Shown here: positions 20,540 through 31,602 of the stretch, piece by piece
Numbering within the stretch: position 1 is the stretch's first letter
How the letters are laid out: every line of letters begins with the position of its first letter
Assembly: GCF_047663525.1 (NCBI RefSeq)
Contig: NC_092613.1
Coordinates: forward strand, 3,497,501 to 3,561,500
Origin: Anas platyrhynchos
Taxonomy: Eukaryota; Chordata; Aves; Anseriformes; Anatidae
Direction: 5' to 3'
Length of the DNA stretch: 64,000 bases
Program-made: the position numbers and the translations under genes
Notes under the pieces: generated by a model
Database searches by the model: none
Told to the model about the DNA's origin: nothing
What the model saw: the letters and a program-made list of their open reading frames with translations, nothing else

Positions 20540-20988
20540 GGGGGGACGGGGACACGAACGTGGCTTGGCTGGGGGGGGGGGGTGCTGTCGGTACAGAGCC
20601 AGGGGGGTGCTTGGATGCTTCGGCAAAGCGGTCGCTGAGGTTTGTCCCCTCTCGGGGGAAGCCCCGGTGCCCCAGCAGTGGTTCCAGCCCCCCCGAGTGC
20701 TGCGCTCACCTGCTCCAAAGGGGTCCCGAGGGGCAGCCCCTGGCCACGCCGTCCCGTCCCGGTTCCTGCGCCGTCCCGGTGTGGGCAGAAAGCTGCAGCT
20801 GGGGCCGTGCGGGCAGCGAGTGAGGTCCCACCAAGGAGGCACCGCTGCACAGACACCACCAGGCTTGGAGCTAAACGGGACGGCTCGGGCAGCGCCTCGG
20901 GTTGCTTCTGGTCTTGCAGAAAACGAATACAGCTGTAGGCGTACCCACAGCGGTGTCGGTTGTGTTCTTTTTCACAGCCTGCCTGGGG

Positions 20989-20994
20989 AATAAA
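20989..20994 (+). terminator. GPR25: Probable GPR25 polyadenylation signal
   Basis: First AATAAA downstream of the GPR25 stop, about 450 bp away. Confidence 0.55.
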
Positions 20995-21416
20995 GCTGCC
21001 GCGGGGCTGAGCTGGGCCACACTGAGCCGTGGGCGATGGTGCGTCCCCAGGTGCTGGGGACAGTCCCGTGCCCTCCCAGCGGAGCCCTGAGCCATTTCTC
21101 TTCAAATTCACCCTTTTTTGGTGCAGGGCCCCACGTGCCAGGTCTCAGCCCCGCTCTTTGCTCGGTTCCTCCTCAGGGACCACCACGCGCTCCCCCCAGG
21201 GCTGAGGATGCTGCAGGAGGGTGGGTGGTCCTGCCGCACCCCACTGCTGTCCCTGTGCCTTTCCCTGTCCCCGTGGCACCTGCCAGCACAGCTGAGGCAC
21301 ACTTTCCACCACCTGCCCCACGCAGCAGTGCAGGATGTGGCTGACTCGCCCGTGCCAGCCACCCTGATTCATCTCACACTGCGCCGGCAGCCGCAGCCCT
21401 GCCGTTCCCACGGCCT

Positions 21417-21540
21417 GGCACTGCCTGGCATGGCACGGCACAGCCTGGCACACCGTGACACAGCCGGCTATGGCACAGCTCAGCACGGCATGGTACAACC
21501 TGGCACAGCACGGCTCGGCTCAGCCAGACACAGCTCGTGC
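21417..21540. repeat. Degenerate GGCACRGC pentamer/decamer array
   Basis: GGCACAGCCTGGCACACCGT-type words in tandem. It is the same family of low-complexity sequence as the arrays at 2428-2530 and 53335-53465. Confidence 0.7.
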
Positions 21541-21879
21541 TGCCCCTCGCCTTTCCGCTGCCCTTGTCCCTTCCCTTCTCCCTTCCCCTCCCCATCCCTG
21601 TCCCTGCCCAAGGAGGAGGAGGAGGAGGGTCAGTGCTTCTCCCCATGAGGCAGAGGTGGGGGACTGGGGACAAGGACAGGCCAGCAGGACCTGCGGGGCT
21701 CCCTGGCACCCAGCGGGTCCCTGTGCGGGAAGGGACAGGGATGGCGGTGGCATCTGGGGGACCCTGGGGCAGATGTCCCTAGCCAGGGGCCATGGGCAGG
21801 GGTGGGGACGGTGCCACTGCACTGTGACCGGCCCTGTGCTGCTGGCCCTGGGATGGGGCCTCCACCCAGCACCATGCCA

Positions 21880-22045
21880 TGCCAAGCTGTGCCATGCCTT
21901 GCCATGCCATGCCATGCCGTGCCGTGCCATGCCGTGCCACACTCTTCCAAGCCATACTGCACGGTGCCACGCCACACTGTGCCACGCCAGGGTGCTCTGC
22001 GCCGTGCCGTGCCACGCTCACCCCTGCCACGCCGTGCCGCCCCAC
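21880..22045. repeat. (GCCAT/GCCGT)n pentamer array
   Basis: GCCATGCCATGCCGTGCCGT words, purest at about 21900-21940, then degenerating. It lies upstream of INAVA. Confidence 0.85.
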
Positions 22046-22823
22046 GCCGCGCTGAGCCGAGCCCTGCAGCCGGCAGGCCCCGCGGCGGTGGGGCCGGTGT
22101 TGCTCACCCGCTCCTCCCCTGCGTCTCAAGTCAAAACACGTCCCCACAGCCCGGGCGCAGCAGAGCCGCAGCGAGCGCCCGCACCAGGAGCCCCGCCGCG
22201 CCGGCGCCCAGGTAAGGCCGAGCCCCGGCCCTGGCTGAGCCCCGCGCCCACCGGGGGTCCCGGCCCCTCTAACACCCCCCAGCCAGCCCACCGAGCCCCC
22301 GGCCCTGCCTCAGTTTCCCTGGGTGTTCACCAGTGTGGCTCATCCCACCGGGGAAACTGAGGCACAGTGCCCCTGGCACCCCCCCGGCTGCTCGTGTCCC
22401 ACCCGCTCTGCCCTAAAGGAGGGGACCCCAGGTTCGGGGCTGGGGGCAGGCTCCCAAATCCCGTGGCCACCCCCACCACGGGAAATGCCTGCAGCCCAGA
22501 CGGGGAAGGAATAAAAACTGGGAGAGGCACCCAGCGAAACCGGCCCGCGCCCCCGCCACCTTTGCCCCTGGGATGGGGCTCATCCCGGCAGCCCGCGCTG
22601 CCAGGCACGTGTTTGCACACCTTTGTTTATCGTAGGACCTACAGGAAGGCAAAGCAAACACGGCCTCGCCTTCCTCCCCCACCGGTGCAGCAGCTGTGGC
22701 GGAGCCGTACGGGAGATGCTGGGGGCCGGGGGGAGCGCGGGGGGGGCAGCACCCATGGGTGCTCGGGGCCAGGGGCTGGCGCGGGGACACGGCGTCTGCT
22801 CGCTGTCACCCGCAGGGTCCGGC

Positions 22824-25800
22824 ATGGAGGGCAGGGAGGAGGCGAGCGACACCGACAGCGGGATCATGCTGCACTCGGGTGAGCAGGGGGGGGCCGGGGG
22901 GGTGGGCAAAGGGGTTCTGCAGCCCGGGGTGCAATGGGTGCCCCCTCCCACAACCAGGGGCACGGCGGTGGTGTAAAAACTGTGACCAATCCCCCCCCCC
23001 CAGGGGACAAGGGGCTGTGCAGGGGCTGGGGGGGGGGGGGGCAGGCAGGGGTGGAATTTGCTGTTGGGAAATTTGGGGGTTCCCAGTCTGGAGGAGGGAG
23101 GGGGGCCGGGGGGGGCCGGGGTCTGCGGCTGGCTCTGACTCAGCGGCGTTTCGCTGCGGGCTGGGCTGAGTCAGGGTGAAACCTGCCCCCCCCCACACCC
23201 CCCCCCCTGCTGGGAAACCACGGCCAGAGCAGCCACGGGCACAGCCGGCACCCGTCCCGCCACCGGGAACCGGGAACCGGGGCCAATGGGGAGGTGGAGG
23301 GGGGGAAACTGAGGCAGGGAGGGGGGAGATCGGGCTGTGCCTCAGCCCGTCTGTCCATCCGACCGTCCATCCGTCCATCCGTCCGTCCGTCCGTCCGCCC
23401 AGGCCCCGGCAGCCCGGTGTCCCCGCTGAAGGAGCTGGCGCAGCGGGTGCGGCGGCAGCAGCAGGCGCTGGAGGCGTGCGTGCAGGAGCTGCGGCGGCTC
23501 TGCCTGCGCGAGGCGGTGAGCGGGGTGCAGGGGGGGTCTGGGGGGGGCCCTGACACCCACCCCACCACCCCCCCGGACACCGCTCAGCGTCCCCGTGCCG
23601 TCCCCAGGAGCTGACGGGGACGCTGCCCCGAGAGTTCCCCCTGAAGGCCGGCGAGAAGCCCCCCAAGGTGCGGCGCAGGATCGGGGCCGCCTTCAAGCTG
23701 GACGAGACCCTGGTGCTGCGCGGGGCGGTGAGGGGCGACCGGGGGTGCAAAGCGGGGAGGGGGGGGTCCCAAAAAGGGGCAGGCAGTGACCGGGGGACCC
23801 CTCGGCACCCGGTCCCAGGGGAGGTGCGCTGCTCCTCGGGGTGCGGGGGGCCACGCGCCCGTCCCAGTGAAGAAGGCAAAGTGAGTGGCCGCGGGCTCGC
23901 GTGGCTCTGGGGTACGGGGCAGGGGGTGCGGGGGTGCCGAGCGTCCCCTCTGTCCCCAGGACCCTCTGAGCGCCCTGGAGCGGGACCTGGCGCTGCAGCT
24001 GCAGATCGCCAAGGCCGCCCACCGCCTGTGCCGGGAGGAGAACATCAGCAAGCAGCTGCGCCGGAGGAGGAAGACGGCGGCGCTGAAGGAGGAGAAGAAG
24101 CTGAAGGAGCTGGAGAACACCCTCAGCCAGTGCCGCCTCCTGGCCGGCCACCGGCCCCTGCCCGCCAGCGGCTCCGGGGGTGCTCAGGGTGAGGCCGGGG
24201 GTGCTTCGGTTAAGGGGGGGTCAGGAACTGACTCATTTGTGTGGAGCCCGATGCACCGTCCCTGCTGCGTGCACCCCGCAGTGCTCCCCCTGGGTGCACC
24301 CCAACCCTTGTCCCCACTGGCTGCTTGCTGGCACCCTGTCCCCAGGGGTCGTGCCCCACTGAGTGCACCCCAATCTCCCACACCAAACGCACCCCGATAC
24401 GCTTTCCCCCATGGGTGCACCCCAAAGCCCCGTCCCTGATGGAGGCACCTCATGGCTGCACCCCAAAATGCCATCCATGGTGCAGGCACCCCGCTGTGCC
24501 CTCCCCACGGGGAATTCACCCCAATACACCCCCCCCCAGTGACTGCGCCCTTGTGAACGCGCCCCAAACCTTCATCCGTGGTGGATGCACCCTCATGGGA
24601 GCACCCCAACACCCCCCAGTGACTGCACCCCGCTGTGCTCCCCCTGGGACCTCGCGAGCGCACCCCAACCCTGCGTCCGCGGCGGGTGCCAGCAGCCGCC
24701 TGGGCAGGGCTGGGAGCTGCCCCGAGCGCCACGGCTCGGCTGAGCCGGCCCGGCCGGTCCCGCCACCGTCCCCGAGCGTGTCGGGACAGGCGGGCGCGGG
24801 AGGGGAGTGGGGGCCCATGGGGACGCGCTGGGTGGCGGCGGGTGCCGGGCCGTGGGAGCGTGGGGCCGCTGCCAGCCCCAGGGGCTGCAGCTGGTGCCAG
24901 CCCCCGGTGCCAGCCCCCGGTGCCACCGCTGTCCCCTGCCCCGCAGAGCTCAGCGCCTCGGACGAGAGCTCGCTGTCTGACGCCGTCCTGCTGGAGGAGG
25001 GTAAGGGGCCGTTGGTGGGGGGCACCACAGAGCCCTGTCCCGTTCCCTCTCCCTCCACCCCAACCCTTTTTCTCTCCCGCAGAGGAGACGCAGCTGCCAG
25101 GACCCGGCACCCCGCGGGGGTCCCCATCTCTGTCCCCGTCCTCGTCCCCCTCCCCACGGCCCCGTTCAGTCCCCGAGGAGTGCTCTGAGGTGGAGGGGCC
25201 GGGGCACCCACCCACACCTGCCAGCCCCTGGAGGGAGACCAGCCTCGATGGGCCCTACGAGAAGGCCAAGAAAGCCGGCGATGACCCTGGGGACAGCGAA
25301 ACCTGGGGGTCCCGGTGCTGCCCCACGTCCCCACCTGCTGTCGCCACCGCCCCTGGCAGCCCTGACCTCACAGTCTCGCTGGCGCCCAGGGCCACCGATG
25401 TCCCTCCGTACCGCTTCGTCCCCATCCGGACCCTGGTGCTGCGCCGGCAGGCGGGCTCCAGCGCCCCGAGCACCCCGGAGCCACCGAGCCGGCGGGGACA
25501 ATCCCAGTCCCTGAGGTATGGCCTGTGCGCGGAGCGGGGACGAGGGTTCCTGGGAGGAGGATGGAGAGGGATAACCCTGTGGGGTGGCGGTTATAACCCC
25601 ATGGGGAGGAAGGAGAGAAACCCAGGGGAAGGAAGGTGGAGGTAACCCCATGGGGAGGAGGAGAGGGATAATCCCATGGGTGGGATGGAAACAGATCCAC
25701 GGGGAAGAAGAGGGCGACAACCCCTTGTGAAGAAGGAAGCACCTCCATGGGGAGGATGGAGCAAACCCATGGGGAGAAGGGCTGAGATAACCCCACGGGG

Positions 25801-27366
25801 AGGCTGGCGATGACCCTGGGGTGAGGAGGATGGCGAGAGATCCCTGGGGAGGAAGAGGGAGCTAAGCCCCCGGGGAGCCAGCACCCCACGCCCTCCCGGC
25901 CGCCCTGTCCCGGGGGCAGGAGGAGCAGGGCAGGAGGCAGCCGCAGCCCTTGTGCCCGCAGGGTGGAGGCGCGCTGGGAGCCCGGTGAGCCGCGGGGCCG
26001 CAGCACCGCTCCCCGCCGCCGCCCCACGTACTACACGGTGACGGTGCCCACCTCCTGCTTGACGCCCCCCGGCCCCACGCATCGCTCCGGCTCCGACGAC
26101 AGCATCTCCGACGTCTCCAGCATCTCCCACGCCACCTCCCCGGGCAGCAGCAGCCCCGACGTCTCCTTCCCGCGCCCCCCAGCCCCGCCACCCCTCACCG
26201 AACCTGGTTACTACCCCCGGGGTGCCCCCCGGCTCCTGCCACCCTCCGGCCCCCCGGCTTTCCTCTACGAGCAGGATCTGGCCCCGCTGCGCTACCAGCG
26301 CCTGGTGCCCTCGCACAGCCGCATCGTGCGCACCCCCTCGCTCAAGGACTACGCGCCGGCGGGTGCCCGCGGGCTCTCCAAGGCGGCAGTGACGGAGGAG
26401 CTCAAGTCCTGGCACCAGCGCGCCCGGCTGCGGGGCGCCCGGCCCCACTCCCTCGACAGGCAGGGCGCCTTCCGGGGACCCCGCGGCGGGACCCCCCGTG
26501 ACGGCCCCCCCATCCGTGGGGCCCCGCTGCGGGCTCAGGTAGGGCACGGGGCCGGGGTGGCGCAGGGAGTGGGGTGGGGACAGCGGGGGACAGGCGGGTG
26601 GGGGGCACCGAGGTGGCTGTCGCCTTGTGGGGACGCCCTGGGTGCTGCCCTGCGGGTGGGTGGGGGACGTGCGGTGTCACCCGCTGGTGGCACAGGGACA
26701 GGGGGCTGCGGTGGGGCAGGACCGGGGTCCTATGGGGGGCCCTGGGGCATGGCCAGGGTCCCGAGGTGCCCCTGGGGAAGTACTGGGGACCCATGAGAGT
26801 CCTTGGGGTGGGGCTGGGGACCCCCAAAGGTCCCTAGAACAGGACTGGGGAAGATCTCCAGGTAAAGGAGCTGGTCCCAAGGGGGTTCCCGGGGCAGGAC
26901 AGGGGTCCCAGAAGGGTCCTTAGGGCAGAACTGGATCCTGTGGACAGCACCAGCGTCTCATGATCTGGTCTTGGGGCCAGGACCGAGGTCCTCAAGCCCC
27001 TTTGGGGCAGGACGAGGGGCCGCAGAAGGTCCCTATAGCCACAGCCAGGGTCCCACCAGCGGGACTCAGGTTCCCACGAGGACAGGAGGGTTCCCGCAGA
27101 CATTTTGGGGCTGCCTCACTCCCCTCCTCCCTGGGGCTCACGCGGGGCAGGTCAGGACTCGCTGCCGAGACTCTGCCACCCCCACAGCCCCCCCCCATCC
27201 CTCCCTGGGGCCGTGCCCCCCAGGGCGCCATGGGGTGGGGTCCCGGCACCCACGGGCCCCTTCTCCCACGCAGGCGCCCCCGATCCGTGTCCTGCGGCGC
27301 TCCCCGGACGGCGTGCCCGTGCAGGTCTACGTGCCTGAGAACGGTGAGATTGTCACACAGGTGTGA
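22824..27366 (+). CDS. INAVA: Innate immunity activator (C1orf106), complete from the conserved start
   Basis: Cytoplasmic adaptor of epithelial and myeloid cells. Its CUPID domain binds cytohesins (ARNO), affects adherens-junction stability and promotes pattern-receptor signalling. Coding exons: 22824-22878, 23403-23515, 23608-23727, 23960-24188, 24947-25000, 25083-25515, 25962-26538 and 27274-27366; 1674 nt, 557 residues, all GT-AG and in frame. Residues 1-20 read MEGREEASDTDSGIMLHSG (human MESKDEVSDTDSGIILQSG). The coiled-coil/CUPID region spans about 20-170 (CLREAELTG, VRRRIGAA, DPLSALER). Then come SASDESSLSD, SPWRETSLDGPYEK, YTVTVPTSC, ISHATSPGSSSPD, RIVRTPSLKD, RPHSLDRQGAFR and the conserved end GEIVTQV. 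The human long isoform adds an N-terminal extension that I do not see. Exon 1 has a spliced 5' UTR. Confidence 0.96.
23136..23173. promoter_or_regulatory. INAVA: Inverted pair of AP-1/ARE motifs in INAVA intron 1
   Basis: TGACTCAGC at 23136-23144 and its exact reverse complement GCTGAGTCA at 23165-23173 are 20 bp apart. Counting one flanking base each, they form a 10-bp inverted repeat. Both fit AP-1 (TGASTCA) and the NRF2/small-MAF core TGACnnnGC. Confidence 0.6.
23349..23400. repeat. (CCGT/CCAT)n tetranucleotide array at the INAVA exon 2 acceptor
   Basis: GTCCATCCGTCCGTCCGTCC runs directly into the CCCAG acceptor of exon 2 (exon starts at 23403). The repeat therefore forms the polypyrimidine tract. 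Confidence 0.9.
24230..24680. repeat. Minisatellite in INAVA intron 4
   Basis: Imperfect units around GGTGCACCCCAA-CC, period roughly 30-65 bp, fill the first part of the intron before exon 5. Confidence 0.7.
25540..25880. repeat. Minisatellite in INAVA intron 6
   Basis: Units of the form ATAACCCCATGGGGAGGAAG recur about every 30 bp (for example near 25595, 25645, 25670 and 25790). Each carries the palindrome CCCCATGGGG. Confidence 0.8.
26560..27060. repeat. Degenerate GGGGAC/GGTCCC repeat in INAVA intron 7
   Basis: Loose tandem words such as GGACTGGGGA and GGTCCC...GGGGCAGGAC, period near 30-35 bp, in the intron between exons 7 and 8. The copies are diverged. Confidence 0.5.
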
Positions 27367-27637
27367 GCGCGGCCCCCCCCCCGCCCGGGGGGGCATGGCC
27401 TGGCTGGCCCAGGGCGCTGGGAACAGGGGGCTGGGGCTGTCCTGCCCCCCCCCCCACACACACCTCCCCGGGCTTGGGGACACCGGGGGGAGGCACAGCT
27501 GCCCCCAGCACCCTGCGGTGCCCAGGGCTGGGATGGGGTGGCTGGGGCTGGCCCCCACCTGCTGTCCCGTGTCCCCTCATCGGTGACCCCAAGAGGGTCT
27601 GCGGTACAAAGACATTGTATTTGGGGCTTTTTTCTCT

Positions 27638-27643
27638 AATAAA
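27638..27643 (+). terminator. INAVA: INAVA polyadenylation signal
   Basis: AATAAA 272 bp past the stop, followed by a GT-rich element (CGTGGTC). The 3' UTR is about 290 nt. Confidence 0.8.
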
Positions 27644-27750
27644 CGTGGTCATTTGGGATCTCCCTGCGGTCACTCCTGTCCTCGACAGCCCCTCAGGATT
27701 TGTCCTCTCCATCCCCATGCTTGTCCCCGTCCCAGTCCCCGTTCCCATCA

Positions 27751-27888
27751 GGGAAGGGAAGGGGAAGGGGAAGGGGAAGGGGAAGGGGAAGGGGAAGGGG
27801 AAGGGGAAGGGGAAGGGGAAGGGGAAGGGGAAGGGGAAGGGGAAGGGGAAGGGGAAGGGGAAGGGGAAGGGGAAGGGGAAGGGGAAGG
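27751..27888 (+). repeat. Hexanucleotide array (GGGGAA)n, about 23 copies
   Basis: 138 bp of almost perfect GGGGAA repeat between the INAVA 3' end and the SHISA4 promoter; only the first unit deviates (GGGAAG). The G-runs of four at six-base spacing suit G-quadruplex formation on the plus strand. Confidence 0.97.
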
Positions 27889-27889
27889 C

Positions 27890-28183
27890 CCCGGGGCGCA
27901 GGAGGGGCGCAGGAGGGGCGCAGGAGGGACGCGGGGGCCGTGCCGGGGCCGTGCCGCTCCGCCCGGTGGGGGTGGGCAGGGGCCGGGCGCGGGGCCGTTG
28001 GCTGCGGTTGGAGGCGCCGCCGCGGGGGGGCACCGGGCAGCGACCGAGCTCCGCCGGGCTGCGGCGTCACTGCGGGCCTGCGGCGGCACCGCGCTCCCCC
28101 CGGCACCGGCACCGGCACCGGGGCTGCACCGGCCCCGCCGCACCGACCCCGGCCCCGCTCCCCCCGCCCCGGCCGCCCCCAGG
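27890..28183 (+). promoter_or_regulatory. SHISA4: SHISA4 CpG-island promoter
   Basis: CpG-dense DNA without a TATA box begins right after the hexanucleotide array and continues into exon 1 and intron 1. A GCGCAGGAG decamer-like unit is tandemly repeated three times at about 27896-27930. Confidence 0.6.
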
Positions 28184-30487
28184 ATGGGGCCCGGTGGCCC
28201 CGGTGGCCGCTGGCCCCTGGCCGGGACCGTGCTGGTGGCCGTGGCCGCCTCGCTGGGTAAGAGACGCGGGGGGGGGGGGAGCGGGAGGGGGCGCCCCGCG
28301 GGGTGGGGGGACCCGGTGCCACCGGCTGGGCCCGCGGGGCGCCCGCTCGTGGGTCCCGGTGACCTCGGCCCTGCCACCGGAGCGCGGCTCCCGTGTCCCC
28401 CCGGTGTCCCCCCGGTGTCCCCACCCCGCTCTCCCGAGGGCTCTGCACGCTGCCGGCCCGGGGGGGCCGTGCCCGTGCCTCAGTTTCCCCTCTGGGGAGT
28501 CCCGCGGGGAGCCACGTGGGGACCGGGCGGGGAGGGCGGAGCGGGGCGGGGGGGGGCGGCCCCGGCTGCTGCCCGTGGCACCGGCGCCGCTTCGCCTCCC
28601 GCCGCCCCCGGGCCCCGTCCCCGGGGCTATTCTGGGCGCGCAGGTGGCTCCGGCCAGAAATAAAGCAGGGGGGCGGGGGGGGGATGTGGGAGGGGATGGA
28701 GACGGGGGGGACATGGGAGGGGATGGAGACAGGTATGGGGACATGGGGACAGGACGGAGCAGGGTGTGCGGGGGGCATTGCACAGGGTGGATCCGGGTAC
28801 GGGAATATGGGGACAGGGTGGAGAGGGGGACAGGGGTGTGGGGACAGGATGGGGGCAGGTGTGGGGACATGGGGCAGGATGGGGGCAGGAATGGGGACAG
28901 GATGGAGCAGGGTTTGGGGCAGTGACACACAGGCTGCACCCAGCACCTGGGGGCCATGGACGTGGGCTGCTGCTGGGGGTCCCGGGGTGGCGGTGTCCGG
29001 GTGCAGCACCCGAGGCCCCGGTGACGGGCGGCTGTCCCCAGCGGCGGGCGACGAGGACTGCCTGTGGTACGTGGACAGGAACGGCTCGTGGCACCCCGGC
29101 TTCGACTGCGACTTCTTCACTTTCTGCTGCGGCACGTGCCACCAGCGGTACTGCTGCCGCGACCCGCTGCGCCTCATCACCGAGCGCCAGCAGCGCCACT
29201 GCCTCGCCTTCAGGTGCCGCGGCTGCACGGGGCTGGGTGCTGGGGCTGGGTGCTGGGTGCTGGGCTTCAGTGATGGGTGCATGGGGCTGGGTGCTTGAGG
29301 TTGGGTCGTGGGTCCTGGGGAGCTGTGTGCTGGGTGCTGAGCACTGGACAGGGTGCTGTGCGCTGGGTGCTGGATACAGGGTGCTGAGTGCCGGGGCTGG
29401 GCGCTGAGCATCCGTGAAAGGTGCTGGGCGCTTGGTTTTGGGTGCTGGATACAGGGTGCTGAGTGCTGAGCACTGGTGATGGGCACTGGCATGGGGTGCT
29501 GGGCACTGGTGCTGGGCACTGGTTCCCGATTCCTGGTCACTGGTTCCTGGTGCTGGGCACTGGTTCCTGGTGCTGGTGCCTGTCCGGATGTCCCCGTCCC
29601 ACTGCCCCCCCAAGGGGGTGCTCCAAGGGTGCCCCTCGGTGCTGAGGGCACCACTGTAGGTGCAGGGCAGGGGGCTGCCCGGGTGCCCCCACCCCCCCCC
29701 GGCCCTGCGCCCCCATGTCCCCGCGGTGTCCCCCAGCCCCAAGACCATCGCGGGCATCGCCTCGGCCGTGGTGCTCTTCATCGCCATCGTCACCACCATC
29801 GTCTGCTGCTTCATGTGCTCCTGCTGCTACCTCTACCAGCGCCGGCAGCACCTCCGCACCCCCCTGCAAGGTGGGGGGCTTGGGGGGGCGAGGGGGACCT
29901 GGGGGTCTGCAGGGACATCAGGGGGGGATTTGGGGTGTGGGGTGGGGCTGGCAGGGTGTAAGGTGTGTGTGTGGGGGGCTCAGCATGCTGTGGGGTCCTG
30001 TAGGGATGTTGGATATGGGATGCAGTGGGGGAGTCCTGCAGAGGGGCTGGGGGAGGGATTGGGACACAGGGGGGAGGCTGGGGTGTGGGGGGGTTGTAGG
30101 GATGGGGGGGGCGCAGGGCAGTGGCTCACAGCCCCTGGGTTCCATCCCCGTGGATCCCAGCCCCAGCCCCATCTCTCCCGCAGGCCCCGAGATCCCCCTG
30201 GCCAGCTACCCCGCACCCCCCCCAGCCCCATTCCCTGTGGACCCCAAAGCCGGCCCTGTGCCCCCCCAGCCTGGCTTCACCCCCATGGCCATGTACCCGC
30301 CGGTCGGCCCCGCCGCCCAGTACCCGATGTACCCCTCCGGACCCCCCGTCTACAACCCCACAGGTGAGCACTGCACCCCCCCTACAACCGCACGGCAAAC
30401 TTTTTGGGGGTACCCTCACTGACCCCCCCTTTCTCCGCAGCACCACCGCCCTACGTCCCCGCACAGCCCAGCTACCCCGGCGCCTGA
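28184..30487 (+). CDS. SHISA4: Protein shisa-4, complete
   Basis: Single-pass type I membrane protein of the Shisa family. Family members act on receptor maturation in the endoplasmic reticulum or on surface receptors; SHISA4 itself is poorly characterised. Exons: 28184-28256, 29042-29213, 29737-29870, 30184-30363 and 30441-30487; 606 nt, 201 residues (human 197). Exon 1 encodes the signal peptide. The Cys-rich Shisa domain in exon 2 contains EDCLWYVDRNGSWHPG, FFTFCCGTC and YCCRDPL, followed by ITERQQRHCLAF. The membrane segment (TIAGIASAVVLFIAIVTTIV) is followed by a palmitoylation-type cluster CCFMCSCCYLY. The tail is proline/tyrosine-rich, with APPPYVP (a PPxY WW-ligand) and the conserved end QPSYPGA. 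Here it neighbours INAVA, whereas in human IPO9 precedes it. Confidence 0.97.
28680..28930. repeat. GGGGACA-type minisatellite in SHISA4 intron 1
   Basis: Repeated GGATGGGGGCAGG / GGGGACATGGGG words, period about 18-30 bp, imperfect. Confidence 0.6.
29217..29600. repeat. GGTGCTGGGC minisatellite in SHISA4 intron 2
   Basis: Short tandem words GGTGCTGGGCACTGGTTCC, with 7-22 bp spacing, occupy most of the intron downstream of exon 2. Confidence 0.8.
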
Positions 30488-30837
30488 GCCCCCTGGGGGA
30501 CCCCGCTTCTACTGGTGACACCCTGGGGCACCCATGGGTGGCAAGCGAGCATGGCCTGGGGGCCCCCGTTGTCGTCCCCCCCCCCCAGGCCGTGACACCA
30601 CCCTATGAGGCTGATGGTTGGATCTGGCCCTTCCCGGCCATCGTGGGGACGAGGAGCACAGAGCCGCTTTTGTCCCCACGCCCGCCCCGCACACTGGGAC
30701 CTTTGTGGGTGCCCGCGGGCTCCAGCGGCCCCACACACGGAGGGGCGATGCCGGGGGTCCCCCTGCCTGCCGGCACTGGGGGGGCACTGTGGGACCCCCG
30801 CTCACCCCGAACCCTCGGCTCTTCCCAAGCGGGTGGC

Positions 30838-30843
30838 ATTAAA
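30838..30843 (+). terminator. SHISA4: SHISA4 polyadenylation signal
   Basis: ATTAAA 350 bp after the stop, followed by GTGTTGTATCGTGTTGG, a GT-rich downstream element. Confidence 0.7.
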
Positions 30844-31538
30844 TTGTGTCCCCCCCCACGTGTTGTATCGTGTTGGTGGCTCTGTGCCCCCTGCCCTAGG
30901 AGCAATGGGGAGGGGAGGGGGGCACAATTTTTTTTTTTTGGGGGGGGGGGCCTGGAGGGTCAGTTCCCCTCTTCCCTCCAGGCATTTCTCCATCCAAAAA
31001 GAGGTGATTTATTTTTGCCCTCCCCCTCCCCCACAACGTTTTATTTCCCTCCAAACCAGCCAGGATGAACCAGCACAAAAACGGGGCGCAAAAACAACCC
31101 CCGCTGACATTTTGGGGCAAAAAGCAGCAAATCTGGGAATCTGAACCCAGGGCAGCCGATCCCCCCACCCGCCCTGCGTGGCGGGGGCCGGGACGCGCCT
31201 CCCTTTCCAGCCGGCGGCGCGGAGCAGGCGGCGCAGGCAGTGATTCACCCGGCTATTTTCGGTGTGATTCACACCCCGCAGCGGTGCAGGGGGGGCCCGG
31301 CGCGCCACGGGGGCTAAATTTGGGACCGCCACGTCCCGGCAGCCACCGGTGCCGCACGGTGCTCGCCCTCCTCCTGTGATCGGATCCTGCCCCGCTGCGG
31401 GTGCTTTGGCTGACGGGACGCTGCCCCATCTTGGGGGGGGGGGGGCACTGGGTCCCAGCACCCCTTCCCCCCCAAAAAAAATCCCGCAAGCCGTCTGCAA
31501 CGAGCCTAGGGAGAGGGATCCGGGGGCCAGCGCTGAGT
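30844..31538. other. Intergenic between convergent SHISA4 and Myb/SANT gene
   Basis: GC-mixed unique sequence with short T and G homopolymers (30929-30950). No gene or repeat family is recognisable. Confidence 0.5.
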
Positions 31539-31544
31539 TTTATT
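31539..31544 (-). terminator. Polyadenylation signal of the Myb/SANT gene
   Basis: TTTATT on plus (AATAAA on minus), about 60 bp after the stop codon at 31603-31605. Confidence 0.75.
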
Positions 31545-31602
31545 GAAGTGGGAGGACAAAAAAGAAACCAAAGACGTGGGGGCCGGAGGAGCCCGTCCCG
31601 GC

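Larger units (their letters stand above)
20540..22823. other. GPR25 3' region and INAVA upstream region
   Basis: An AATAAA at 20989-20994 probably ends the GPR25 mRNA. Two degenerate pentamer arrays follow (21417-21540 and 21880-22045). A strong acceptor (CACCCGCAG) before 22816 shows that the first INAVA coding exon has a spliced 5' UTR, so a noncoding first exon lies somewhere upstream in this interval. I could not place it. Confidence 0.55.

Noticed and set aside
21113-21122. Formal CArG match CCTTTTTTGG near GPR25
   Set aside because: An all-T core is a poor SRF site, and the neighbouring genes are not muscle genes.
27363-29654. Frames encoding long Gly-Lys or Gly-Glu or Leu-Pro repeats
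   Set aside because: Translation of the GGGGAA hexanucleotide array in each register. It lies between the INAVA polyadenylation signal and the SHISA4 start, so no coding role is supported.
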